Shown: piece by piece, positions 13,501 to 25,800 of the stretch
How positions within the stretch are numbered: the first letter of the stretch is position 1
Layout: each line of letters starts with the position of its first letter
Source of the DNA: Blastomussa wellsi
Taxonomy: Eukaryota; Cnidaria; Anthozoa; Scleractinia; Plerogyridae
Assembly: GCA_947652115.1 (NCBI GenBank)
Contig: OX393561.1
Location: forward strand, 41,532,663 to 41,596,662
Length of the DNA stretch: 64,000 nucleotides
Reading direction: 5' to 3'
Program-made: the position numbers and the translations under genes
Notes under the pieces: generated by a model
Database searches by the model: none
Seen by the model: only the letters and a program-made list of their open reading frames with translations
Told to the model about the DNA's origin: nothing

Positions 13501-16500
13501 CAGATGACTCGTCACCTCCCAAAACCCAGCCCCCTGGGAATAGACAATTTGCTACACAAGCTACAGGCTCTTGTGTACCTCTACTGTACGACCATTCCTT
13601 GGCACTGTCACAAAGTAACCGGACATCAAGGTCTGCTGGGCCCATTACTGACACCATGCCGCTGGGATGTCGATCCGAGGCTTCTTGCATGGCTTGGGCA
13701 CGGACATGTACCACTTTTAAACCTGATTGGAGGAAAAAAGAGTGTGAGCTAAAATTCATTCTGTGAACAGTATCAATGAAATGACTATCTCTAATTGTTG
13801 ATGAAACTTTCAGATAATTTTATTTTTATTTTTAGTTTTTCACGAGTTATATTATCTGAGGTAGAATGCGCATCACTGTCAAGTATCACCCTTCAAAATA
13901 AATAGACTAAGTATAACTAATATACAGTTACCATTATTACATAATTGTTTCCCTCTATGAAAAACATTTCACCTAAGACTTTGTTGTCACTGGCTAGTAA
14001 AGACTGTAATTCCACAAAGATTTACCGGTAATAAATTTAAGAATATTTGTGTACACTGGAAATAATTTCATAGTTACGGAAATTTGTTTTAATTTTATTG
14101 CATCACTGTCAGTTAATTTAATATGTAATTCCAAATACCAACATTCGATTATGTATGATTTTTGTGCGATGGTCAAACACTCCAAGTCACTTATTAAAAA
14201 ATTCCTACCATCTTCAAAAGAAAGTGCTCCAGAAAATATCAAGGCTGACACCTCTCCGACACTAAACCCAGCAGCAACTGTGTGTGGACCAAGTTCATCT
14301 GACCAATCAGGAAACACCTATAGCAGGGTTTAAAATGTCAATGATTGGGTTACAACTCAATTCAATTCTTCATTGATGTCAACTGATGTCAAATGGATCA
14401 GCGTAAGGGGCAACTGCCTAAGAAGGCTTAAAAAAACACTTGACTGTGACTTCCAGACTGCCTCATGAACAAGCCACTCTGACTCAAATTTGGCTTGCCC
14501 AGGGCAGTAACAGGTTTGTCTTAGGTAGTTAATTTATGATTTACTTAGCATGTTATCTACGTTGTCTGGGCCCACACCTATTGGGTAACTAGTGGACATG
14601 AAATTTTTGACCCTTACAGTGTATGTACCTAAACTGCCTCTCTGTTACAATGGGTCCCTTCAATCGTTTTGAGTTACAACCTGATCACATGCAGAAATGT
14701 ACAGTAAAGCAGGTTCTAGTAAACTATCCATACCCAAAATTTTGTAGCTGGCTGTAAAGATCTATGACCTTTGGGATCATCATGCAGTTTTTGATGAGCC
14801 CATACAAGCTAGGCTAAGGGCCTGTTTACATGGAGGTGGGGGACCCCAGGTAGGTGAGGTAACCCGCCTAGGTGGGGTTAAAAAATAGCTCGTGTTTACA
14901 TCCCGATCGTCTAGGATTTTCGTGACATATGAAAACTAGGCTTAAAAGCAGCCTTCAGGTGTAGCCCCTACGAGACCCTATGCCATTAAGCAAAAATTTT
15001 ATTTGTAAATAGGTTTTTAGATTTCTTTTTAGCTTCCCTAGCTCTTACTATTTTTAGCATTATTATCTTAATATTATTTTATTTTTGTCACCAATTAGTG
15101 CTAGGCGCTAGAGATTCTCGACACATAAATTAAGTCCACTACTACTTCTACTTCCAGTCAGCCATGCCTTTGTTATTGTTTACATGTGAGAGTTTCAGTA
15201 TTATACTTTTATGCTGAGCATGTCGAAACAAAAGAGATCAGTAAAGTTAATTAAACACTTTCAGTAACATAATGTACAACAACTGCAATAGGATTAATTT
15301 TGATGGCAAAAATGGTGGAGGTTGACTGGGGCCCATTAACATTATCCAGTAGTATTACAGAGGTTCTCAAAACTTTTGAGGGAAAAATGAAAACTGGTAC
15401 AAATAAAGGTGCTGGAGAATGCAGTGGGGGAGGGGAGGGGGGTACACAGGGGGCAGAGCCTGGGAGAATAGGGGACTGGAGGGTATGGGAGGCAGGAGGG
15501 AGAAGGGAAGGCAGGAAGTTGACAAAGTTGACAGCATGTGGGAAAAATCGCAAAAACATTTTCCAACATCGTGTAATATTTTGCAATAGAAATAAAACAA
15601 AGAGACAGCAACCACTAAGGAAGGGGCCGGTGGTAGGAGCCTGGAGTAAAAGGTATGGAAAGTGAGAGGTTCAGACCCACCCCCCCCCCCCCCTGCTACC
15701 CCACCCCAAGATATAAGCTCTATCCTGCCTCAATAAAGACTTCTGGAGTGAGAGGCCATTTTTGTCCCTTTGGTTCATGCATTTATCAGCAACTAATGAT
15801 CCCCTAGAAATGCCTGGTGGGTAACAACTCCAACAAATGCCATTTGAGCAGTGCTATATGCAAATACAGGTCTTCCCGAAAATTTGGACTATCATCCTGA
15901 ATGTTTTGGGAGACATTCTCTAAAAATCTCAAACTTCCTGAAATTTTAGTTATATCACTTCATGTTTACCCGAAAAAATTCCTCAGCCTTCCAATTCCTG
16001 GCACAATTTTCAGATTCCTTGAAGAGTTTTGTTTTTCTCCCAAAACAGGCCCTCTTAGAGTTGACACCCCCACTGAAATTCCACTGTATTTCAGACAAAT
16101 TTTGATGATTTGGTACAAACAACTTTACTTTTTTGAACAGGGCTTCATTTTATGAGTGTGTGTTGAGGTGGGGGGCAGGGTATTCAAACCTCCCAATCCT
16201 TGCCTTCTCTTCTCCTACCTCACTTACCCCTCCCACCCCTTATACGCCAAAATTCCTGCCCCCTGTCCCCTCCGGAAAATTCACCTTTGTACCTTCGACC
16301 TTTTCATCATGGAGAGCTGCAAGAGAAGCGACCACAATCGCAGGCTGACAGTTTACAGTCTTATTCAACTCTTCTGCTGGTCCATTCAAGCACAAACTCA
16401 GCAAATCAAAGCCTAAAATCTTACTTGCGTCTTCAAAAAGTTGCGCTACTGTTCGTTTTGTCAGCAAGTGTTTGCACATGCCGACATGCTGAGATCCTTG

Positions 16501-16596
16501 ACCGGGAAAGAAAAAACAAAAGCTAGAATTCCATTTGAAACGCCCATTACATCTGTTGATGAAAAGCTGCAAAGGTAATAACGTTCTCGCAAGCAT
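10596..16596 (-). CDS. MCAT: Mitochondrial malonyl-CoA:ACP transacylase (complete, 5 exons)
   Basis: This enzyme moves malonyl from CoA to mitochondrial acyl carrier protein for type II fatty-acid synthesis and lipoate supply. Minus-strand exons: 16596-16285, 14317-14209, 13722-13469, 12997-12819 and 10773-10596 (stop at 10598-10596), giving about 343 aa; human MCAT is 390 aa. All junction phases agree. Exon 1 opens with an Arg-rich amphipathic leader (MLARTLLPLQLF), a likely mitochondrial import signal, then the PGQGSQ motif. Exon 2 has the nucleophile-elbow AGFSVGE (GxSxG serine), exon 3 VRAQAMQEAS with the conserved Arg, exon 4 PVSGAFHT with the catalytic His, and exon 5 EAGPGRQL. The exon 1 donor could instead be at 16300 (5 residues shorter); 16285 has the better GTGAAT site. 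Intron 4 uses a GC donor. The gene is head to head with VARP. Confidence 0.93.
12600..12660 (+). repeat. Dispersed repeat shared with 34737-34797
   Basis: The run from AACTGTTTATA through GGCGGATGGCCAAGATCGAGA to GCCAACTT recurs in the same orientation in a VARP intron at about 34737-34797, with a few substitutions. It is a fragment of an interspersed repeat of unknown type. Confidence 0.6.
12817..12818 (-). other. MCAT: Non-canonical GC splice donor, MCAT intron 4
   Basis: On the minus strand exon 4 ends AAAAAG and the intron begins GCAAGT. The acceptor CTCACAG ends at 10774. Joining 12819 to 10773 restores the phase (2 + 1) and gives IKSLLVRQLVEPVNW, which fits the family segment between the SGT and EAGPGRQ motifs. 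No GT near this point keeps the frame. Confidence 0.85.
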
Positions 16597-16765
16597 ATTC
16601 GGCTTTCAAACTATTGAAAGAAGACCTTTCAAAAGTACAACATTGTACATGGAAGGCACCATGGAAGTCGCCATTTTGTTGGCTGAGCGACTGGCTGAGC
16701 CCGGTTTTGTCAGCGGTTATATTACTGAATCTCTGCGCGAGTCTGTAGTCTGGGAAGAATCAAAG
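16597..16765. promoter_or_regulatory. Probable bidirectional promoter MCAT / VARP
   Basis: Only 169 bases separate the divergent start codons of MCAT (minus) and VARP (plus). The interval has a GCCATTTTG block near 16670 and ends in AAGATGGCGG, where the VARP ATG lies inside the motif. Both resemble the YY1 site (AANATGGCGGC) seen at many housekeeping starts. No TATA box is evident. The transcription start sites cannot be placed from sequence alone. Confidence 0.7.
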
Positions 16766-19700
16766 ATGGCGGAAGACGTAAATCTCCAAAGTTCTGGTTA
16801 TGATGAAGACTTGTGCGAAAACCCTTTCTTCAAATACATGCAAACAAAACAAAAACAGTTATATGATGAAGCAGCTAGCAAGAGATGGACGGTAGGTCTG
16901 GCTTGCTTTTATGATTTAGCTTAATTTTGGCTCTAAAATGAATTGGCAGGGTATAATTTTCGCTCTGCTCGAGCTAGTTGCCTTTAATAAAATCATTCAA
17001 ATTTCCTTCTTTGATTTTGTATATTTCAAGAATGATTTGTCTCAATTGTTTTTCATTATTTTAATATGTTGAATAAGCGCGTGTTTTCCCTTTTCTACCG
17101 CTAAGAGGGGTCGAGAAATCAAAGCAACCACATCACAAATATGTACTTATTCTTAATGGTGTCTGTTATTTACTGTATATTTGGAGGTTGCAAGAAAGGG
17201 CCTTCGCTACTTGTAGTTTTTTTGGGAAGCACACAGTCACAGTTCAGTTTTCAATGCATCTGTGGGGTAGGTGGGGTGGGGTGGGGTACTCCTTTACGTG
17301 GGCTATATGGGGACCAGGGTCTGGAAGGTTATTTTTGGGATCCGGGATTTGACCAAAATACAGTGCGGGATTCGGGAAAACACAAAATATCTTGACAGGA
17401 TTCAGGAATTGACTGCTTCTCTGGAGGCGGGGTTGAGCAGAATTTGGGTACGGGACGTGGGAGTTCTTGCCTGACTTTTGGGAAATCAGGAAATTCCACC
17501 TAGATAAACGTTCTCACCGCGAAAGCGAATCAACCAGGCGAGTGCTAACTGGTAAGTTTTTCCTGTTGAAAAACAAAACAACAACTGTCGAGTTTACCTG
17601 GGTAATAGTTATCTGAATGAAACTGTCAGTTCAGCTGATGCCCAGCTGTCAGAGTATGACTCTTACTCCAGCGACAATGAGGACAGTAGCACCAATTTGT
17701 ATGTTGTACTTTTTTTCCCCCTTTTCTATTTTGTTGCTGACTGTTTTAGTATCCTGTATAGTCACACGACTTCTAGGATTAATAAAAATGTATGAATGTA
17801 CGTAATGAAGAAGACGCAGTCGAGGATGTTCCTGTAAACTTTTTATCAAAGACAGTTTGCGCGTGTACAGGAAGACCCATCACGCTTAGTCCTCTTTAAA
17901 AAAAATTTTTGAGGAAAGAAAAATGGGATTCAGGATAGCAATGACAAAAAGTGCGGGATGCGGGATTCATGTGAAATAGGAGCGGGAATGCAGGATCCCC
18001 CCTTCCAGACCCTGGGGGACGTGCAGCTGGATGGGGTCTGGTTTTTGATCCCTCGGTCCTGAACAGGGTATATACAACTGTAATTCAAGCGAGTCTGTCT
18101 TAAACAGGGTATGGATATTTAGGAGTCGTCCTAGACAAGAGAACGTTCATCAGTTTTTATTTAGCCGGTCATCAGTCAACATTAGATCATTTTTAGGACT
18201 AGGTATTAGCGCTAAGGATAAAAAACCGTTTTCCTTTTTTCAACATTTTTTAAGAACCTGTTTAACTTAACTTGGAAATAAATGTACTGTAGGTTATACA
18301 TGTTTGCAGGTGTTTACTGTATTACATAATATTTACTAGTCTGTTACTTTAGACTCAACTTTAGACACTTAAAAAGTGGTATTCTGTTACTAGTTAGCCT
18401 AACTTATAATTGACTCCAGAGCAATACTGTCTCTCATTAAAATATTTGGTTTGGCCATTAGCTAAATGATTATTTCTGACAGTATTTAAATCTGTCTATA
18501 GTTGTTTTGAAGAGGTATTGATTTCAGCCAAGATCTCTTAGGTTTTTGGATCAGCAGAATTTCCACATTCACAGTTGTTGCAGCTACTGTACAATAATTT
18601 GTGTAAAAAGCTGTAAAAAGGTTTGGGAGTTCATTCAGCACAAAATATATAAAATTATAAAAAAATATCTGTCCAACCTTAATACTGTAGATTATTGTTC
18701 CAAGACAAGGAACTCTACCCAGAGGAAGCTTCACTCCAAGCCATGTTGAAAATCATGTACTGCAACCCTTGGAAGAAAAGCCTTCATTCTTTAAAACTCT
18801 AAACAATAAGGTGAGACTGAACGTGAATTGAAATGTTAAAGCAGGGAAGCTATTTGCAAGCCCTTATTCGTCATGGTCTTGCATGCATTACAGAAACACT
18901 TTCCAAAATTAGGTACCCAAGGTTAAGTCTGCATCGAGCCTTGTTTCTGTGGCATGAAGCGACTAGGAGTATTTCCACACTACCCTGGATGAGATGCTAG
19001 TTCATTGCAGGGTTACATCCCAGCATTAAATTCGCTGGCACCCACTTATACACCTGGGTAAAGAGAGGCACTACGAGAGTAAAGTATCTTGCCAAAGAAC
19101 ACAATGGAGTGCCTTGGCCGAGGCTCGTTCCAGAGTCCAGTGCACTAACCATCAGGCCACTGTGCCTCCCACACAACTTGGGATGGTGGAATTAAATTTT
19201 ACTTCAGAAAACAATTTTCATAATTTCAATCAAAAATGGCTGATTTCACTGATTTCAAGCATGACTAACTACATGTAGGGTCCTATCAAATTATGAACTG
19301 TTTTTATTAGTGGGGACAAAAGAGCTTTGCCTTTTGTAGTGACCTTCCCCTTTAAGGCCTTTTCTACTGTATCTTGGCAGGAGGTGCAAGTCAGTGGGGA
19401 GTTTATAGTGACAACCGAAGGTTTTCAGGATGTGAAATCAGTAAGTGCATAATTTGAAGATTAATGCAGTGAGAAGACATCTATAGAGGAAATTCATTCT
19501 ATGGATTTCTAAAATCACCTTTTAAGTTATCGATCATGGTCTTAATTTGTTAGTTAGGGCACTAGTCTACATACGTGTTTAATCTTGTTTCTTTTTACCT
19601 TCAACATTGTAGGTGCGGATCCTTTTTGAAGAAACATTTTTTAACAGCAACAATCAGAGTTTTCCGGTACTTTGTATTGACCAGCCGTTAGAGGGAGGAA

Positions 19701-22700
19701 TAGGTACATTGCATGTCCTCTGAATTTACATAAAATAATTCAATTCTGATTTCATTAAGTCCTTAATTTTTGAACCTATTTTAATTCAAATTTAAACTGT
19801 TTGATTGATTGATTGATTGGTTCCTCTTGAGTCTCAAGAAAGCTGGATCCCACTATTATCTATAGTAAGCGTAAATACTTCTAAATAAGCTGATGGAAAT
19901 ACCGTGTATAAATAGTTATCTTATCTTATCTTATCTTATCTTATCTTACATTAAAGCGCTAATAATCCCCCCCCCCTCCAGGAAGAATTTAATTTTAAGA
20001 CCTTGGAGGTGTCTTAACTCTACATCTTTAGGGATTATTGTTCATTGGCGCCTGGCGTAGTGTCATTTGCGACCCGAACGCAAAGCGCGAGGGTTGCAAA
20101 TGACACTACAAGGGTGCCAATAAACAATATTCCCGATAAAAGTCATGTTAATGTCATTATTATCTATATACAAGGTCAAATAACATCCTGATGACTCACA
20201 AATTTACTTTGCGCTGAAAATGTTATAACTGTAAAAGCCGGACTGATATGTTCTGAACAGGTGCAGAACTTTGCCGATATAGCTACAAAGTCTCTGAAAA
20301 TAATCGCCAATGAGTTACGAGCTCATAGATATATAATCAATATTTAATGAACTTACAATTTCCTGTTGATCGTCGGTGTAAAATTCCCGCAGTACTTCAA
20401 TCAAGTGAACGACGTTTCGCTTCTTGTAAAGACGACAAGAACTTGCTTTCTTTGTTTCTTCTGGATCGTGCTCTTGATTCTAGCCTATCTTCAAGTCTAA
20501 ATCCGATTTTTTTGTCTGTATTCTTCCCATTTATAACAAGTAGGACGGGTTTTTTCTCTGAAAACTATGCATCTTGTGTGAAACTGAACTACAAAGCTTG
20601 CTGTTCGCTCGTACACACCTCGATGGTTTTTCCGCTTCAAACGGTCTGAACGTAATCTGATTGGTTTAAATTCATCACGTGAACCAATCAGCTTCAGGGC
20701 CATCGCGGCCCGCACAGCACTGTGTTTTGACGATCAATTTGACTGAGTATGTGGATAATAATAAATATTAGACAATGGGATTTGAAGTCAAACTGGAACC
20801 TTCAGTCAGACAGTCAGTTATGCAGTCAATCAATTCAATTTATTTAAACGCATAAACACCGTGGAGCTCCTACAAAAAGTCTTCAAGTGTGACATTAATG
20901 AAAGATAAATTTAAAGCACAACATATACAACAAAGCACATTGTTTTATAGGGGGTAGTCTGGAGCCAGCTGTTGCATCACTGGAGTCACTACAAGCATGT
21001 TGTAACTTCCTGTGGAATAGTGCAGGTTTGGATTTTGTTCTCGGCATGCCTTTATTTTATCTTATTAATTTTAATGTAGTTTATTAAGTAGTATTAGTAC
21101 TGAAAAGCCCCCTTAACAAGTGTTAATAAAATTTGTATTTGTATTTGTATAATTTTGGTTGAATGTTGGGTTATTCATATCATGTGATAAATGCTAAGTA
21201 CATTGTAACATGGGTATGTTTCCTCTTTGGATACGATGGATTAGGCAGGCCAGGTTCAAGTCCTGGACTGTATGCATGGCAATGTGCTCTTGACATAGTG
21301 CAACACCCAAGTGTACAAATTGGTACTGGTGAATGTTGGGGATTACCCTGCAATGAACTAGCTAGCATCCCATCCAGGGGAGAAGAAATATTGCTAGTTG
21401 CTGATTGCTCTGGAAACAGGGATATTATCCCAATTGACTTTTACTGAAGTGTATTTCACTTGATCATGCTGTTTTAGGGAGCAAGCAATGTCAGAAACAG
21501 ATTGACAATATCTTGATTTTGTTCAACTCGACTTATGAACAACTTGAAGGAGAATCTTTGAGACATTTGATGGTATGTACATTGTACATTATGCTAGTGT
21601 ATGTGTCATGACCAGTTCATGCATTTATGTTCAACATCATTCAGCCAAGGAAACAAGTGTTGAATTTAATTGTGGAAATTTCCATAGAATTGGTTTTGTG
21701 ATATTCAGATTTTTATCACAGTGGAGCTCTGGTGGTCCACTAGGCCACAGAGCGGAGCCCATACCCATAAAGGTTGGAGAACAATGCATGCATAGAATTG
21801 AAATAGGAGAATCCATGCAGTTCATTTTTCATGGTCAAAATAGCAAGCAGTCATGGGCACAGGTCAAACCAACAGGGCAGAGGTCGAACCAACAACATAT
21901 TGTTAAAACTCAATGAAATTATGTTATGAATCTTTTTTTTGTACGTGATTATGTTGATAGGATGCAGCTCATGCAATATACACAAGAGCCATGCAAGCAG
22001 CCCTCAAGAACACTCAACTTGTAAGTTCACATGCATTAAGATCAGACTTGAATCTCCAGCGAGAGTGATTATCTTCTAATTTCTCCTTACAATGTCAGTA
22101 TGTTGTCAATGAGACAAGTGATGGGAATAATCTTGAATATCATGCAATAGATGATACTGTTGTGTTCGTCCCAAAATTCCTGAAGTAGCATTCAAGATTG
22201 GTTCTACTGCCAATGGCTTTTCAGATGCATAATCTGTGATTTTGTTTGATTTTTGTTCACATCTAGCATTGTAAAATTATGAGGTTTTGGTTTTATTTGT
22301 TTTGATGCTTTGGATTCTTCTTCTCCTCAGAGAAAACTTTCTCAACATAATAACAATTATATGGACAATGTCAAACTTGCAATTGAGGTAGGTCAGCATG
22401 ATAACATTTAGCACCTGTGCTCTTATTGTTATCCATGAAAATTAATTTTGAGGAAGCATTTGAACAAATCTGAAAAGTGGCCTATTACATGCAAGAAAGA
22501 AAAATCCAAGCAAAACTGTCATGTTGCAGTATCTGAATATTAGAAAGCCCTTCTTTTGAACAAAAACAGTTATTGCAATGTTGTGAAAGGTTTAGTTGAA
22601 GCTTGCTACAACTTTTACATGATACTGTTTTTGTACTTTACGCACACATGAAGGTGAAATTGTAAAACATCTAGATAGACTTGCAAATTTACATGTTGTG

Positions 22701-22825
22701 TGAACATTATGCATTAAATCCGATGATCTTTGTTCATGAATATTTTGTGCTTCATTTAGACATACACAATGAATGAACTACATGATCAGCTTTTTAAAGG
22801 AATCAGCTCCATTTTTGGAAAGGAG
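16766..22825 (+). CDS. ANKRD27: VARP exons 1-9: N-terminal region
   Basis: Exons: 16766-16891, 18691-18810, 19381-19440, 19613-19703, 20951-21025, 21478-21572, 21961-22020, 22331-22387 and 22760-22825. They encode residues 1-250. Family-like segments are IIVPRQGTL, ILFEETFFNS, PVLCIDQPLE, ESLRHLMDAAHAIYTRAM and TYTMNELHDQLFKGI. This part in vertebrate VARP precedes the VPS9 core and contributes to retromer and Rab GEF functions. The weakest junction is exon 4/5 (phase 1, donor GTACAT). Confidence 0.85.
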
Positions 22826-25800
22826 GTGAGTATTGTGAATTATGTATGAAATAATTAATATTTAAACTGTGGATGTAGATGAAAGTGAAGAATGATCATC
22901 GTAGTGAATTTCCAATATTTAAGCAATAATTATTGGAAAGAAGAAGCCTGAAAAAATCAGGGCTTCTACGGGATTCAAACCCATGACCTCTGCAAAATAC
23001 CGGTGCAATGCTCTACCAACTGAGCTACCTATGCCTAAATTGGAAATTCAGAATCAACAGTACTTAAACTGGTGTCCATTATTTTCAGTAGTTTTGAGTG
23101 TTTTCTTTGGTCTCATCACTTCCTAGGATGCTCATTTGAATAAAACTACTCGAAACTTGGCAGAAATTCAGACCAAAGACCTGGGGGTAAAGGAACAATT
23201 ACGGTAAGAATAAAATAAGACTGGGCTACAATGTAAATATTAAACATAAAGTTATGTTGACTTCACACATTATTAGTGAGTTGCCACTAAATTCAGTGAT
23301 ACGCAAAACACTCCTCAGAGCAGTTTGGTGATAGGTTTCAGTCAATCAAGACTTATCAATGACCTTTCGTGGAAGGTGTTTATTCAATCAAACCATTCGA
23401 AGGAATTTTTTTAAATATATTAACCTTTCCATAATAAGGGTGTTATAAGTTTTGATTGATGGAAGCCTATAGCCAAGGAGTTTGATTCAAAAAGTCACAT
23501 ATCACTGAATTTGTTGGTAATGGGTTTCATGATACCAGGAGCGACATGTTACAAATATGCTTTCCATGGGTGACAATTGACTCTTCAAGTAATCTATGTG
23601 CAATCAGAAAAAAATTGTGGCATTAAAAAAAGTAATGTTTCTCTTTTTTTCAAATAATACCGTACTTTGCTGACATACTTTGAAACAATGTTTAGTTGTT
23701 AAATATTGCAGTCGACAGTTGATTCCTGTATATTAGCTAACAGTCTCTTTTTGTAAGCAGAATCTTCATGTTATAGGTTACTTCCTGTAAACAGAGACCT
23801 GCTGTAGGTAGACAGACACTTCCTGTTGTGGGTCAGAGTTCTGTTAAACAGACAGTTCCTTTTACAAGTTAGATTTACTTGCTGTAAAAAGATCCTTAGG
23901 GGGAGAACCCTTACTACAAAACGGCTGCTATAGATGACTTTTAACCATTATCTTGGGTTCCCTTTCAATCCTGGGATTAAATTACATCTTTCTGGAATGA
24001 AACCAAAGCCAATGGGTAGAGTGCATTCAGATGCAAAATCTGTCTTATGGATTTGTTGAAATTTGCAATACCATAAAAGTTATGACGTCAAAACAATTTC
24101 ATGACGTCATAGCTTTTTAACTAATGGGAATCTCCACAAATCCATACTACAGATTTTGCATCTGAATGTACTTTATCCGTTGGCTTTAGTTTCATCCGAG
24201 AAAGATGTAACCTGTGCAAGTTTTAAGCATTTGTGTGTTCTGGTCACGTGACTTTCCAAATATGGTCAAAACTGCCAAAAGTAAAAGCAGCCTCCAATGG
24301 AACAAGCCAGGCAAAAAACTAATCCCAGGATTGAAATGGAACCCAAGATATGATGATTAGAAGTCATCTATAGCAACCGTTTTGTAGTTAGGGTTCTCCC
24401 CCCTCAAAGATACCGTGGTCTTCTGCGATTGTTTTGGAGTTTTCATGTGCGCACGAACACCTCTTTGTCTTTACCTCATCCCTTTGTTTTAGCTTTCGTC
24501 CCGAACCACTTTGTATAATTATCATCCTTCGAGAATGTCATATTTCCTGTGACGTTCATATGAAAGTACAAGATTGTATAATTCCGCTTAAAACTTCCAC
24601 AAATAACCAAATGATACCTTAACTCAATTTTTATAGTTTTTGATAGCCTCGCGAGGATAATGGCCTCTTCCATTATTTGACTTGTATAAATTAACTGTGA
24701 TTTCCGGTCTGTCGGACCAGAAATCAAATAGTCACAAATGCGCAGAAAAGCAACAAAGGCCCTTTAATGTAGGCAGACATACATGTACACTTCCTGTTAT
24801 GGGTCAAAGATACTTCCTTTTATGAGTTACTTCCTGTAAACAGAGATTTCCTTTCTGAGACACTGGTACTAACAAGATTGTTTTGAGATGATCAGCTTTT
24901 GGAAGGAACATGAAATTATGCTATTAACCTTAAAAGGGGCATTGGCATGCTATTGTAGCATCACTTTAAAGCTTTCAAGCTCTGCAATAAAAAATCAGCA
25001 AAAATACTATAGTTCGCTCTCCCTGCTAAAATTTAATTTGAATATTGCTTGATAATTCTGCAGATGAATTTTGTGTGTGATAACAGGCACAAGACAATGA
25101 TTTTGGGAACAACACTTTCAACAGATATAGCTCTACATATATGGTAGAGGGAAGCTCAATTTTATGCTTTCTAAATGCTGATCTTTTAAGGCAATTTTGT
25201 GGCCACAAATTGTGTTCAATTGGCCAAACATTAGCCAGCAGCAATCAAAGGGTTAAAGGTTAATCCTCAGTTCACTTAAATTTTTGTTTTTTTTTCTCTT
25301 CCTCTTAGCACCAACTTACCAAAAGGAAGGAGAGCTCTTTCATTTCTAAATAGGGTACAGTGTATGTTCTTTTTTGGGTCAAATAAAAAGTTTGCTACAT
25401 GACATTGTTGGTTTTTGTACTCATATTGTTGTTATGTTGCTGTACAAAACAGTACAAAACGCCCTTGGAAAAGTTCCACTGTTTGAAGAAAGCAGTTACA
25501 TTGGTGACTGACAGAAAAATGAAGACTCCAGAGGGTCAGTGTTTGTTTAGCAGGCAGTTTTTGTGGGGAGGGATGCTTCGAAAAAACAGCGATCACGAAA
25601 GACCAGCCGCCATTTTGAACGCACGGACACTGGGGAGAGGAAAAAAGAGAAGGGGAAGGGGGTAGGGCGGAGGTTGCGAATTTTATTTGGTCTTTAGTGA
25701 TCGCTATTTTCGAAGCATTCCTCCCACAAAACTGCCTGCAGTGTTTGTTACAGCTTGCTGAGCTGCAAGGCTTTAAAAATGCTCTAGATATCTTGTCTTT

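Noticed and set aside
15251..15665. Overlapping frames on both strands in MCAT intron 1
   Set aside because: They come from a GGGAGGGG-rich low-complexity stretch; MCAT exons on both sides join without them.
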